Positions 52,128-62,512 of a stretch of 64,000 nt of DNA are shown here, one piece after another. This stretch comes from Heliobacterium chlorum (GTDB lineage: Bacteria; Bacillota; Desulfitobacteriia; Heliobacteriales; Heliobacteriaceae). Under the pieces are notes generated by a model that was not told the DNA's origin, searched no databases, and was given only the letters and a program-made list of their open reading frames with translations. Position numbers and translations under genes: made by a program. The DNA lies in assembly GCF_014502795.1 (NCBI RefSeq), contig NZ_JACVHF010000007.1, positions 62,001 through 126,000 on the forward strand, written 5' to 3'. Position 1 is the first letter of the stretch. Each line of letters begins with the position of its first letter.

Positions 52128-53045
52128 TTAATCCAAATTCCGCAACCATTCATCCCAAGCCTCAATCGTTCCACTGATATAAGAATTCCCCAACAGGTTC
52201 TGGGCATCGCCGTCATAGTCGATGCCGCGTCCACCGACACAGGTGCGTAGCGGGAATCCTTCTGCTTTAGCGAGTTCAGTCAGGTTCTCATGGATAAGCA
52301 ATACTTCCGGTACGAGCAGTCGAGAACCGACGGATAGAGCGATTAGGCGAGGCCGCATCTCTTTGGCCACTTCATAAAGGTCTTCCGTGGGCAGATCCTG
52401 CCCCAGATAGATGACGCGGAAACCGCGACGGCGCAGGTAGATGGAGAAGATGAGCAGCCCTAGGTCGTGGTGTTCTCCCGATACGCAAGCGGCGACGACG
52501 AGAGGAAGCTCCCGGTTTGCCGGCAGAGCGCTTAACATCGCAGACAGACGAGCCCGGAAAAAGTTCGAGGCAAAGTGTTCATGTGCTACGGACACTTCCC
52601 GGCGGGCCCATCGCTCACCCAGTTCCTGCAGGATGGGCAGGATCAGCTCGATAGCGACCCGTTCCATACTGAAGAGACTCAAGGCCTCTTCCATAGCGGC
52701 ACTGGCTTTTTGCTCATCATAATCATCCAGGGCTAATACGATCCGGCGGTGTAATTCACCCAAGGCATCTTTCCCTGTATCGACTAAGGGGCTGATCGGG
52801 CGAAGTACATCACGCTGATGGAGCATTTTAACGGCTTGACCGATCGTCACACCGTTTTTCACTTGTTGCGCCAGCCACTGAATCGTCTGTACGTCTTCCT
52901 GAGAATAAACCCGGTAGCCTGCTTTGTTCCGATCCGGATTGATCACTTGATAACGGTGTTCCCAGACTCTGAGCGTGCCCGCAGCGACACCGGTCATTTT
53001 TTCAACAGCCTTAATGTTATAGAAGCCGTGATCCTTCGTACTCAT
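52128..53045 (-). CDS. MerR-type cobalamin-binding regulator, CarH/LitR-like
   Basis: The 305-residue protein has a MerR-type winged HTH (about 9-75, YNIKAVEKMTGVAAGTLRVWEHRY), a helical cobalamin-capping domain and a Rossmann-type B12-binding domain. The key light-sensor signature is present: W146, nine residues, E156-H157 (RWARREVSVAHEH), matching Wx9EH of CarH. The lower-ligand motif E191-x-H193-x-x-G196 corresponds to E/DxHxxG. The residue after the Trp is Ala, where Thermus CarH has a histidine that captures cobalt after light. So adenosylcobalamin binding and light sensing are likely, but the photoproduct may differ. ATG at 53045 has AAAGGAG upstream. A promoter with overlapping palindromes precedes it. 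Confidence 0.85.
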   Translation of the reverse strand: MSTKDHGFYNIKAVEKMTGVAAGTLRVWEHRYQVINPDRNKAGYRVYSQEDVQTIQWLAQQVKNGVTIGQAVKMLHQRDVLRPISPLVDTGKDALGELHRRIVLALDDYDEQKASAAMEEALSLFSMERVAIELILPILQELGERWARREVSVAHEHFASNFFRARLSAMLSALPANRELPLVVAACVSGEHHDLGLLIFSIYLRRRGFRVIYLGQDLPTEDLYEVAKEMRPRLIALSVGSRLLVPEVLLIHENLTELAKAEGFPLRTCVGGRGIDYDGDAQNLLGNSYISGTIEAWDEWLRNLD

Positions 53046-53115
53046 AATCGGCACTCCTTTACCGAATCGTTCTATGACTTGTATTCCAAATTGTAAAGTA
53101 GAAACATCATATTTG

Positions 53116-53173
53116 CTATGACAATGATCATAGTCCATGCTTTGATCATACTATGGTGATAATAATGTATCAA
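53116..53173 (-). promoter_or_regulatory. Promoter/operator of the CarH-like regulator
   Basis: On the minus strand TTGATA (53173-53168), 17 nt and TATGAT (53150-53145) form a good promoter. The element TGATCATA occurs twice (53125-53132 and 53143-53150), 18 bp apart, the second overlapping the -10. An inverted repeat CTATGA-N6-TCATAG (53116-53133) lies just downstream of the start of transcription. This is the layout expected for autorepression. Confidence 0.6.
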
Positions 53174-53396
53174 GCACTAATATAGCGATGGCAATAATTA
53201 CGTCTCGAAATATGCCCTGTTTAGCGTGACATTTTGTCTCAATCCAATCCGATCTCTTACCCGCATATCAGTCGAACTGCCCGCGAATATTGTCATTGTT
53301 GCCTTTCTATTTATTTTCACTTCTTTTATAATAGAAAAGGTGATAATACAATTTACGCGACGGACAGCGATGTTCGTTGCAAATGAGGTGAGCAGG
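53174..53396. other. Upstream region of the winged-helix regulator gene
   Basis: The remaining divergent region contains an AT-rich stretch with a -10-like TATAAT near 53328 and no good -35. An open frame runs back to 53226 in line with the regulator, but without ribosome sites. Confidence 0.35.
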
Positions 53397-54107
53397 GTGT
53401 TCGAGGATGCCCAAAAAGTTAGTTCTGTCTTTGCCGATAAAACCAGGTTCTCTATTTATCAATTTATAGTCAACCATCCGAATGCCACCTGTACTGTGAA
53501 GGATATCGCACAGGAATTTTCCATACATCCGAATGTGGCTCGCTTGCACTTGTCCAAACTAGAAGAAATCGGGCTGTTAGAGTCCGGCTGGGACCACCAA
53601 TCGATGCCGGGTCGACCGGGCCGAATCTATAGGCTTCGCCAAAAAGCGATTTCTCTTCATTTCCCGCCGCGGGAATACCAATTGCTTTGCGAACTTACTC
53701 TTGATGCCTTAAGTGAACTCGGTGCCGGCGCCTTGGCGTCGTTGGAAAAGGTCGGTTACGTTCATGGCGTTCGCATAGCTCAAGCTGCTTTGGCAACTCC
53801 AAGCCGGAACATCCCCAACGATTCCCACCCTTTATCAGAGTTGCAGTCCATCGAATCGTTATCGGTATCGGTCGTGAGTCATGATGAGACGAAGACAGTC
53901 ATCCGTATGCGCAACTGCACCTTCCGGGAAGCTGCGGAGAAGTACCATCCTTTGACCTGCTCCCTGCACCGCGCTCTTTTGCGCGGCGTCTGGGAAACCC
54001 TTTATGTACCTGTGGAGATCGAAGCGCTGACCTGCCAAGCTACGGGTGACGGCTCCTGTGAACTTTGTGTCAAACCAAAATCCTGTGGAAAGACGGTTAG
54101 CGCCTAA
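53397..54107 (+). CDS. Winged-helix regulator with Cys-rich C-terminal domain, SufR/COG2345-like
   Basis: The protein has 236 residues from a GTG at 53397, with GAGGTGAG 5 nt upstream; the ATG at 53370 has no ribosome site. Residues about 10-85 are a winged HTH of the ArsR type (KDIAQEFSIHPNVARLHLSKLEEIGLL), the second half a helical core. The C-terminus has several cysteines: NCTFREAAEKYHPLTCSLHRALL and then LTCQATGDGSCELC. In the SufR group such cysteines hold a [4Fe-4S] cluster that controls DNA binding, so an Fe-S, redox or metal sensor is plausible. It is divergent from the cobalamin regulator. Confidence 0.75.
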   Translation: MFEDAQKVSSVFADKTRFSIYQFIVNHPNATCTVKDIAQEFSIHPNVARLHLSKLEEIGLLESGWDHQSMPGRPGRIYRLRQKAISLHFPPREYQLLCELTLDALSELGAGALASLEKVGYVHGVRIAQAALATPSRNIPNDSHPLSELQSIESLSVSVVSHDETKTVIRMRNCTFREAAEKYHPLTCSLHRALLRGVWETLYVPVEIEALTCQATGDGSCELCVKPKSCGKTVSA

Positions 54108-54146
54108 TCAGAAGAACATAGGCTTCCAGCATCACCCCTTATTTAC

Positions 54147-54182
54147 AAAAAGCGGGCCGATCCCTAGTGGGACCGGCCCGCT
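54147..54182. terminator. Bidirectional terminator, mdh and Cys-rich regulator
   Basis: AGCGGGCCG (54151-54159) pairs with CGGCCCGCT (54174-54182), with an inner TCCC/GGGA. The minus strand reads TTTTTG after it, the plus strand CTCTTCTT. Confidence 0.85.
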
Positions 54183-54253
54183 CTCTTCTTGTTGTTCGAA
54201 GCGGGATTGTTGTAGGTTAGCGGGAATCCTTAAAAACCGTTTTCCGGTGACGA

Positions 54254-55237
<984 letters not shown>

Positions 55238-56497
55238 TTAGCAGCTCATCCGGTCGATGACAGCTTGGGCGAATTCGGACGCTTTTACTTCTTGGGCGCC
55301 TTCGATCTGGCGGGCCAGGTCGTAGGTGACCACTTTGTCTTGGATGGCGGCTTCGAGGCCTTTGATGATCATATCGGCCGCTTCTTGCCATCCCATGTGT
55401 TCTAACATCATTACACCCGATAGGATGACCGATCCGGGGTTGACTTTATCCAACCCGGCGTACTTGGGTGCAGTTCCATGGGTGGCTTCAAAAACAGCGT
55501 ATTCATCGGATATGTTACCGCCTGGAGCGATACCGAGACCGCCTACTTGCGCAGCGAGCGCGTCCGACAGATAGTCCCCGTTGAGGTTTGTCGTGGCGAG
55601 CACGTCATACTCGTCGGGACGGAGGAGGGCTTGTTGGAACATATTGTCAGCAATTCGGTCTTTGATGACGATCTTACCTTCCGGCACTTTACCGTTGTAG
55701 GTATCCCACAGGTCCGCTTCGGTGATCGTCTGATCAGCGAATTCGCTTTTGGCTAATTCATAACCCCAGTCCTTAAAGGCACCTTCGGTAAATTTCATGA
55801 TATTGCCTTTGTGAACCAAGGTGACACTTTTACGGTTATGGTCGACGGCAAATTGGATCGCTTTGCGGATTAACCGCTTGCATCCCACTTCGCTGATAGG
55901 CTTGAGGCCCAACGCAGTACCGTCTTTGAGGATCTTGACGCCCAGTTCATTGCGGAAGAACTCTACCGCTTTTTGGGCTTGCTCCGAACCGGCTTTCCAT
56001 TCGAGACCGGCATAGACGTCTTCGGTGTTTTCCCGGAAAATAACCATATCCACTTTTTCCGGCGCTTTCACCGGACTCGGTACGCCTTGGAAATAGCGAA
56101 CCGGGCGGACACAGGCATAGAGGTCCATGACTTGACGGAGTGTCACGTTTAAGGAACGGAAACCACCGCCGACGGGGGTCGTCAAGGGACCTTTGATGCC
56201 GACACGAAACTCCTTAAAAGCTTCTACCGTTTCATCAGGCAGCCAGGTGTCGTAAAGGTTTTTCGATTTTTCACCGGCGTAAACTTCCATCCAGGAGATG
56301 CGCTTTTTTCCGCCGTAGGCCTTTTCCACGGCAGCATCGAAAACAGCTTGCGATGCGCGCCAGATATCGGGCCCCGTACCATCTCCCTCGATAAAGGGGA
56401 TAATGGGCTGATCGGGCACCTGAAGTTTGCCATTAACGTACTGAATGGCTTCTCCCTGCACAGGAACCTGAGCGTATTTGTACTCAGCCATGTTCAA
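55238..56497 (-). CDS. icd: NADP-type isocitrate dehydrogenase
   Basis: This 419-residue enzyme is of the E. coli/Bacillus Icd type. It contains [31 protein letters not shown] (isocitrate site, including the Ser that is phosphorylated in E. coli), [15 protein letters not shown], and the C-terminal [20 protein letters not shown]. It makes 2-oxoglutarate for amino acid synthesis in a partial oxidative TCA path. TTG at 56497 has AGGGAGG at good spacing; an ATG two codons later is an alternative. It is the middle gene in a three-gene operon. Confidence 0.96.
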   Translation of the reverse strand: MNMAEYKYAQVPVQGEAIQYVNGKLQVPDQPIIPFIEGDGTGPDIWRASQAVFDAAVEKAYGGKKRISWMEVYAGEKSKNLYDTWLPDETVEAFKEFRVGIKGPLTTPVGGGFRSLNVTLRQVMDLYACVRPVRYFQGVPSPVKAPEKVDMVIFRENTEDVYAGLEWKAGSEQAQKAVEFFRNELGVKILKDGTALGLKPISEVGCKRLIRKAIQFAVDHNRKSVTLVHKGNIMKFTEGAFKDWGYELAKSEFADQTITEADLWDTYNGKVPEGKIVIKDRIADNMFQQALLRPDEYDVLATTNLNGDYLSDALAAQVGGLGIAPGGNISDEYAVFEATHGTAPKYAGLDKVNPGSVILSGVMMLEHMGWQEAADMIIKGLEAAIQDKVVTYDLARQIEGAQEVKASEFAQAVIDRMSC

Positions 56498-56539
56498 CGA
56501 GACCCTCCCTATTCTGTCTTTCTTCCTACGCGAAACTTT

Positions 56540-57370
56540 TTATTCGAAAAGCTCGCTACGCATTCCTTCCCCATCATCCCGCAAAGGGATCTGTGGAAAC
56601 ACTTGATGGTAATATTCAAAGGAACGCAATTGATCCACTTCCGGATCGTCGATAGAGGGGCCGCTGAGGTATCCGATGCGGCGGATGGACCCGATCTGGG
56701 TCTGGTGACAGTCGATGGCAGCCCGCTTCTGCGGTAGGTACTGCCGAACCGGTACAGCCACGTGTATCTGTGAAGTAGGACGACTAAAGCCTCGTCCCAT
56801 CGTTCGACTTATGCCGGGATGCAAACAAATATAGTATAAGTATGGGCATTGATACGGCTCATATCCTCGATACGCATCGGTCGAACCACTCAACAGGTAT
56901 GCCATCGTAGCATAGTGGCTGATCGACGTGTGATCTTTATGCCCCGACAACCCCTCCGGTCCAAAAGTGACCAGAACGTCGGGACGATAGCGGCGAATCA
57001 ATGCGATCATTTTTCCGACGATTTCCCAAGGAGGCGCCACATTCGTGTCCTGGTCACGGTAGTCCAAAAAGTGAAGGTGATCGATTTGCAGCACCGCACA
57101 GGCCCGACGTGTTTCCTCTTCCCGGAATTGTCCAAGATCCTCAGGCCAGCAAAGGGGCGGGTCGCCACACTTGCCTGCTTCGCCACGGGTGGCGCAGACC
57201 AGCACCGTTTCGACGCCCAAATCCTTGTACCGGGCTAAAGTCCCCCCCATGCCGAAAGATTCGTCATCGGGGTGAGCGAGGATCGCCATCAGTCTTTTGC
57301 CAGCAAATCGCTTCTCCCTGTTTGTCTCCAGTTGACCATCCCTCCTGATCCATTCAGCCTGTTCAACCAT
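56540..57370 (-). CDS. PIG-L family deacetylase (BshB-like)
   Basis: The 276-residue protein has the zinc-site opening AILAHPDDESFGMGGTLARY (AHPDDE), then ATRGEAGKCGDPP and the third ligand in GHKDHTSIS. These are the marks of the LmbE/PIG-L fold, which removes acetyl groups from GlcNAc conjugates. In Firmicutes a member makes bacillithiol (BshB), but no bshA/bshC lies here, so the substrate remains open. ATG at 57370 has TTGGAGGA upstream. It leads the icd-mdh operon, 42 nt ahead of icd. Confidence 0.87.
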   Translation of the reverse strand: MVEQAEWIRRDGQLETNREKRFAGKRLMAILAHPDDESFGMGGTLARYKDLGVETVLVCATRGEAGKCGDPPLCWPEDLGQFREEETRRACAVLQIDHLHFLDYRDQDTNVAPPWEIVGKMIALIRRYRPDVLVTFGPEGLSGHKDHTSISHYATMAYLLSGSTDAYRGYEPYQCPYLYYICLHPGISRTMGRGFSRPTSQIHVAVPVRQYLPQKRAAIDCHQTQIGSIRRIGYLSGPSIDDPEVDQLRSFEYYHQVFPQIPLRDDGEGMRSELFE

Positions 57371-57612
57371 CCCGGGTCCTCCAAGCATCCATGTTCAGAG
57401 GCCCCTCATCCCTATCGTTACCTATACTAGTCTCTTTTTGGGAAAAAGTCAAAGCATACCATATCTGTTTCCATTTCCTGGTGCACCGATTGTCAGACCA
57501 GTAATGGATCCAAAATTTACGTAATTATCTTTCGACAAATTTCGGGAAACTCCTGCAAGAGATTTTTCGTTTCATAAAATTTTGTGCTAAATATTACATG
57601 CTTTTTTAATAG

Positions 57613-58497
57613 TCATCCCATTTGATAGATATGCACCTTTTCTCCGGACGCCTGCATCGTATAGATCGTTCCATACATGGACTGGCTGTTCGTGTCATCG
57701 GTCTGGGCGGCGAGCAACCAGTCCTTTTCCGTCTTGCGAACGAGCATCAGCGTATGATAGGGTGCCCCGCTAGGATAGGCCAATTGGATAAAATCGCCCC
57801 GTTCCAGTACCTGCCACCACTTCGGCCAATTTTGAATGATCTCTTGGGACGAATGCAGCGAGTACTTGGATACCCGTTTTGACCAGTGGTTTCGAAAAGC
57901 CGTCGTCACTTTCCAGGTTAAGGTGATGCGTTGATCGCCATCTCGATCGGTGGCACCGGGCTTGCACCACCAGTACTGGGCCCAAGTGTATCGGTCCAAT
58001 GGACCTTCAATCCAAGGCATGCCGCCGGCGAAAAGGCATTGCGAGATGAAGTTGGCACAATTCCCGCCTTCCCCTGGCTGGTCGTCAAAATCAGGATAGG
58101 CGGGGTTATGGTTTTTGTAGTAGCGGTTGGCATAGGCGACGGCGGCGTCACGGTCATAGTTTTCCACCTGCGCTCGGAGCTTCGGGGTACTTTTTTGGGG
58201 ACAACGCAGTTGTGCAGCTACTGCCTGCGCTAGACTCGAATCAGAGAGAAAATAAAGAGATTCGTGCAAGTACCACTGGAGCAACTCTTTCCGGCTGTGC
58301 GATTGCGGCTCCCCGATTAATTTTTCTAAGATGAAAGCGACCGTATGGCGGGATCGCTCTTCAAAGGAGCGGTTTTCTACAGCCATGAGCGGGGCCAGCC
58401 ATTGGCGTAACTCATTCATTTTTCCCGTTTTAAAGGTCATGTCGTTTCGTATGATGCCATCTAAAACATGCCGGAGATCTCTCGATAGAAGGGTCAT
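57613..58497 (-). CDS. Amidase-domain protein (putative amidase family 6)
   Basis: The 294-residue protein has a helical N-terminal half (about 1-130) and a C-terminal amidase-6 domain, which starts YDRDAAVAYANRYYKNHNP and has the catalytic Cys in GNCANFISQCLFAGG and a His in YHTLMLVRKTEK. Such domains are papain-like (NlpC/CHAP-related) and act on peptide or cell-wall bonds. No signal peptide or membrane helix is seen, so it may act in the cytosol or in the spore. CAGGAGG precedes the ATG. It stands alone, between the bshB-icd-mdh and paaK-iorAB operons. Confidence 0.85.
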   Translation of the reverse strand: MTLLSRDLRHVLDGIIRNDMTFKTGKMNELRQWLAPLMAVENRSFEERSRHTVAFILEKLIGEPQSHSRKELLQWYLHESLYFLSDSSLAQAVAAQLRCPQKSTPKLRAQVENYDRDAAVAYANRYYKNHNPAYPDFDDQPGEGGNCANFISQCLFAGGMPWIEGPLDRYTWAQYWWCKPGATDRDGDQRITLTWKVTTAFRNHWSKRVSKYSLHSSQEIIQNWPKWWQVLERGDFIQLAYPSGAPYHTLMLVRKTEKDWLLAAQTDDTNSQSMYGTIYTMQASGEKVHIYQMG

Positions 58498-58574
58498 ATG
58501 CTTTGCCTCCTGTCTTCGCTGATTCCTCCTCTTAACTTATGTCGGGGGATTTGAGGACGCCTTCCCCTTTTGAA

Positions 58575-58619
58575 AAAGAGAAGCCCCTGCAGCGGCATTT
58601 TACCGGAGCAGGGGCTTCT
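58575..58619 (-). terminator. Terminator of paaK-iorAB
   Basis: AGAAGCCCCTGC (58579-58590) pairs with GCAGGGGCTTCT (58608-58619), followed on the minus strand by CTTTTTCAAAA. Confidence 0.9.
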
Positions 58620-58659
58620 TGCTTATTTCAGGTATGCATCTTTTTCAGTTCCTCGTTCG

Positions 58660-59247
58660 CTAGGAACAACTGATATAGTCGTAGCCAGCCTGGAAAGCCT
58701 TCTGGTTCAGCTCCAGGAAACGAGCCGGCACTTTAGCTTCTAAGGCTTCATCCCAGCATTGCCGGGGGATGTCCATGGACGCCGCCAATACGCCCATCAA
58801 GACCACGTTGCTGGCCTTAGCATTACCGAGGCCGGTGGCGATTTCGAGAGCCGGTACAATGGTGACCTTTTCCACACGCTGTTGGATATCATCGAAGATA
58901 GTTTCCGGATAGGTTGCCGTGCCGATGAGCACTGGCAGGGGCTCAATCTTCTGATCATTGATGATGAGGGTGCCGCCCGGTTTAAGCATATGGGCCCAGC
59001 GGTAGGCCTCCAGCTTTTCGAAAGCCACCAGCACATCCGCTTCACCTGGTTCGATGATCGGCCCGTACACTTTTTCGGCGATGCGTACCTGTGTAACGAC
59101 GGAACCGCCTCGCTGGGCCATCCCATGGATTTCAGACATTTTCACGTCAAATCCCTGGGCAAGAGCGACGTGGGACAAGATTTTCGACGCCAGGATGGTC
59201 CCTTGTCCGCCGACACCGACGAGGAGTATGTTCATCCCTTGTTTCAT
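58660..59247 (-). CDS. iorB: Indolepyruvate:ferredoxin oxidoreductase beta subunit
   Basis: The 195-residue subunit has the pyruvate ferredoxin oxidoreductase gamma-type fold: NILLVGVGGQGTILASKIL, DVKMSEIHGMAQRGGSVVTQVRI. With IorA it oxidises aryl pyruvates such as indolepyruvate and phenylpyruvate to aryl-acetyl-CoA, reducing ferredoxin. ATG at 59247 almost touches the iorA stop (TAAG-ATG), so the two are coupled; the longer reading upstream is in the iorA region. The gene is the last of paaK-iorA-iorB. Confidence 0.95.
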   Translation of the reverse strand: MKQGMNILLVGVGGQGTILASKILSHVALAQGFDVKMSEIHGMAQRGGSVVTQVRIAEKVYGPIIEPGEADVLVAFEKLEAYRWAHMLKPGGTLIINDQKIEPLPVLIGTATYPETIFDDIQQRVEKVTIVPALEIATGLGNAKASNVVLMGVLAASMDIPRQCWDEALEAKVPARFLELNQKAFQAGYDYISCS

Positions 59248-59248
59248 C

Positions 59249-61081
59249 TTACTCGTCCCCCTTTCGCAGCGCGTCGAACATACAGACTCTGGCACAGACG
59301 CCGCAGCCTGTACAAAGGGCACTGTTGACGACAGCCTTGCGAGTGGCCCGGTCAAAAGACAGTGCCGGGCAGCCTAGGCGAATGCAGGCCTTACAGCCTT
59401 TGCATCCTTCCACCTGCAGCGGCTTTTCTGTATTTTTGACGATGAGAGCGCAGGGACGACGCGTGATGATGACGGAAGGTTCTTCTGCAGCCACTTCGGC
59501 CTTGACGACTTGCTTTACCTTGTCCACATCGAGAGGATCCACTTCCACGACCCGTTTGACACCGAGAGCTTTGACGAGGGCCACCATATCGACGGCTGGC
59601 GCCTCTTGTCCCATTAAGGTCTGCCCCGTGGAGGGGTTATGCTGATGTCCTGTCATGGCGGTGATGGAGTTATCTAAGATGATGACCGTCGAGGTCCCGC
59701 CGTTGTAGACGATATCCATGAGGCCGGTGATCCCTGAATGGAGGAAGGTGGAGTCGCCGATGACTGCCACCAGTCGGCCTTTCAAGGCAGGGTTGGCTTT
59801 TTCCATGCCTAAGGCGCCTGAGACAGAGGCACCCATGCAGACGCAAGTATCCATCGCTTCGAGCGGCGGCATTGTTCCTAGGGTATAACAGCCGATATCA
59901 CCGGAGACGACGAGTCGAAGGTCTTTTAAGACGTAGAATAATCCCCGGTGAGGGCAGCCGGGACACATGACCGGCGGCCGGACAGGCGCTTCAAAAGGCT
60001 TTATCGCGTCGCCACAGTCGCAGTCAGAAGCGGCTGCGCTTTCGGCGATACCCGTTGCCTCACCAGCCGTTGTCCCTTCGGAGGTCCCTTCTTCGGCTGT
60101 TTCTACATTGGCACCGAGTGCGGCGAGTATTTTTGCCTTGACCAAACTCACCGAAAGTTCTCCGTAAGGCGGAAGGATGTCCTTACCGATGACGGAGACG
60201 CCTAAAGCCTTGATCTGGTTTTCCAGGTAAGGTTCCAGCTCTTCGACTACGAAAAGCACGTCAACCGATGCGGCGAAGTCAAGGATTTTCTTGGCCGGTA
60301 TGGGATGAGTCATGCCGATGCGTAGGATCGACGCTTGCGGGAAAGCTTCCCGCACGTATTGGTAGGCGATGCCTGACGTGATAACGCCGAAGGAGGGATC
60401 TGCCATTTCAATGCGGTTCAGGTCTGACGATTCACTGTAGGCGGCCAATTGTTTATCTCGTTCTTCGATAAACACACGGCGAGTACGGCCATGGGCCGGG
60501 ATCATGACATACTTTTTGGCGTCCTTTTTATAGGGCTTGACGGACCGTTCTTGAGGCTCGGTCAACTCAACGAGGCTCTGCGAGTGAGCAATACGAGTGG
60601 TGATGCGCAACAGGACAGGCGTGTCGAAGTTCTCAGAAATCTCCAAAGCGGTTTTGACCATGTCTTTGGCTTCCTGCGAATCAGAAGGTTCCAGCATGGG
60701 GATTTTGGCAAAGGGCGCGTAGAACCGGTTGTCTTGCTCGTTCTGAGAGGAATGCATGCCAGGGTCATCGGCAGATACAAGGATGAGACCGCCGCGAACA
60801 CCTGTGTAGGCAGCCGTAAACAAAGGGTCAGCAGCGACGTTGACCCCTACGTGCTTCATGGCGACTAAGCTGCGAGCACCGGCGATAGAGGCGCCGATAC
60901 CGACTTCCATAGCCACTTTTTCGTTCGGGGACCACTGGCTGTAAATCTCGGGATATTTGGCGATGTTTTCGAGAATCTCTGTGCTCGGCGTACCGGGGTA
61001 GGCAGCGGCGACGGTCACGCCGTACTCATAGGCGCCCCGTGCAATCGCTTCGTTACCAGTCAGAAGCGTCTTCAAAGCCAA
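59249..61081 (-). CDS. iorA: Indolepyruvate:ferredoxin oxidoreductase alpha subunit
   Basis: The 610-residue subunit contains the two TPP-enzyme domains (AAAYPGTPSTEILENIAKY; ALGVKRVVEVDPLDV; the TPP-magnesium site GDSTFLHSGITGLMDIVYNG) and a C-terminal 2[4Fe-4S] module (CKGCKACIRLGCPALSF and CTGCGVCARVCMFDAL). The insert of about 40 residues rich in Ala, Glu and Gly (near 325-360) is a flexible linker. It is the catalytic half of the IOR complex and needs IorB. It lies 129 nt behind paaK. Confidence 0.96.
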   Translation of the reverse strand: MALKTLLTGNEAIARGAYEYGVTVAAAYPGTPSTEILENIAKYPEIYSQWSPNEKVAMEVGIGASIAGARSLVAMKHVGVNVAADPLFTAAYTGVRGGLILVSADDPGMHSSQNEQDNRFYAPFAKIPMLEPSDSQEAKDMVKTALEISENFDTPVLLRITTRIAHSQSLVELTEPQERSVKPYKKDAKKYVMIPAHGRTRRVFIEERDKQLAAYSESSDLNRIEMADPSFGVITSGIAYQYVREAFPQASILRIGMTHPIPAKKILDFAASVDVLFVVEELEPYLENQIKALGVSVIGKDILPPYGELSVSLVKAKILAALGANVETAEEGTSEGTTAGEATGIAESAAASDCDCGDAIKPFEAPVRPPVMCPGCPHRGLFYVLKDLRLVVSGDIGCYTLGTMPPLEAMDTCVCMGASVSGALGMEKANPALKGRLVAVIGDSTFLHSGITGLMDIVYNGGTSTVIILDNSITAMTGHQHNPSTGQTLMGQEAPAVDMVALVKALGVKRVVEVDPLDVDKVKQVVKAEVAAEEPSVIITRRPCALIVKNTEKPLQVEGCKGCKACIRLGCPALSFDRATRKAVVNSALCTGCGVCARVCMFDALRKGDE

Positions 61082-61210
61082 TCACCACTTTTCTATGTAA
61101 TCAGTAATCGTCTTACCGTCGTAGGAACATTATGCTAAGTCAGGAGGTAGTAACTCCATTCGCTAAGGGTTCCGGCGATGTTCACTTGGGACAAGGAGGA
61201 CCTGAAACGT

Positions 61211-62512
61211 CTATTCCCTCGGACGCAGATCTAGAATCCGCTTGGCCTTTCCGGGCGTCCGTTCGAGAGAACGCGGCTCTACGAGGCGGACTTTGGCGTT
61301 GACCGAAAGGACCGTTTTCAGGCGGTCGCGGATCGCTGCTGTCAGCGATTCCAACTCCCTATAGACATCGGTAAAGGAGCCTTCGGCCAGTTCGACCCGT
61401 ACTTCCAAGTTATCCAGGAAGCCTTGACGATCCACGACGAGGAGATAGTGGGGAGCTACCCCTTCGAATTCCATGAGGACGCTCTCGATCTGCGACGGGA
61501 AGACATTGACGCCTCGAATGATGAGCATATCATCGGACCGGCCTGTCACCCGACGCATGCGCACCGTAGTCCGCCCGCAGGGACAGGGCGTCTGATCGAG
61601 GCAACTGATATCTTTCGTCCGGTAGCGAATGATCGGGAAACCTTCTTTCGTCAGCGTCGTGAAGACCAGTTCCCCTTCTTTGCCATCTTCCACGGGCTCC
61701 CCCGTCTCTGGATGGATCACCTCGACGAAGAAGTGATCTTCTAGGATATGGAGCCCATGGGTGTATTCACATTCTCCGGCCACACCAGGGCCGCCTAATT
61801 CCGTCAAACCGTAGTTATCGTAGGCTTTGATCCCCCAGGCGTTCTCGATCTCCCGGCGCAGCCCTTCCGACCACGGTTCCGATCCGAAAAGACCTACCCG
61901 CAGAGGTAGTTTTGTGGGGTCGATTCCCATCGCCCGGGCTTCCTCGGCCATGTGCAGGCTGTAGCTAGGCGTACATACGAGCACCGTCGTCTCAAAATCC
62001 TGCATCAGCATGATCTGGCGCTGTGTATTTCCGCCTGACGCAGGAACCAAGGTGCATCCTAGCTTTTCCAGACCATAATGGAGGCCGAAGCCCCCTGTGA
62101 ACAGTCCATAGGTGAAGGCGATCTGGGCGGTGTCTTCATCGGTCACGCCTGCCATGGCAGCCACGCGGGCCACCTGTTCTGACCAGCGTTCCAGATCACC
62201 TCGGGTATATGCTCCGACGACAGGTTTGCCCGTGGTCCCGGAAGAGGCATGGAGACGGACCAATTCCTTTTTCGGCACAGCGAACATGCCGAAGGGGTAA
62301 TTTTCCCGCAACTCCTGTTTCGTGGTGAAGGGGAACTTTCGAATGTCTTCCAGTGATTTCAGATCTTCTGGGCGCAAGCCCCGCTCGTCAAAACGCTGGC
62401 GATAGAAGGGCACCCGCTCATAGACTCGACGAATCGTCTCTTTTAACCGCGTCAACTGCAGTTCTCGCAATGAATCGCGATCCATGCACTCCATCTCTTG
62501 ATTCCAAATCAT
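61211..62512 (-). CDS. paaK: Phenylacetate-CoA ligase (AMP-forming)
   Basis: The 433-residue enzyme has the adenylate-forming motifs [42 protein letters not shown] and [39 protein letters not shown], all characteristic of PaaK. It joins aryl acetates to CoA. Beside iorAB the reaction may run in either direction: making or using aryl-acetyl-CoA, in aromatic amino acid breakdown or synthesis from aryl acids. GAGGAG lies 8 nt before the ATG at 62512. Confidence 0.96.
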   Translation of the reverse strand: MIWNQEMECMDRDSLRELQLTRLKETIRRVYERVPFYRQRFDERGLRPEDLKSLEDIRKFPFTTKQELRENYPFGMFAVPKKELVRLHASSGTTGKPVVGAYTRGDLERWSEQVARVAAMAGVTDEDTAQIAFTYGLFTGGFGLHYGLEKLGCTLVPASGGNTQRQIMLMQDFETTVLVCTPSYSLHMAEEARAMGIDPTKLPLRVGLFGSEPWSEGLRREIENAWGIKAYDNYGLTELGGPGVAGECEYTHGLHILEDHFFVEVIHPETGEPVEDGKEGELVFTTLTKEGFPIIRYRTKDISCLDQTPCPCGRTTVRMRRVTGRSDDMLIIRGVNVFPSQIESVLMEFEGVAPHYLLVVDRQGFLDNLEVRVELAEGSFTDVYRELESLTAAIRDRLKTVLSVNAKVRLVEPRSLERTPGKAKRILDLRPRE

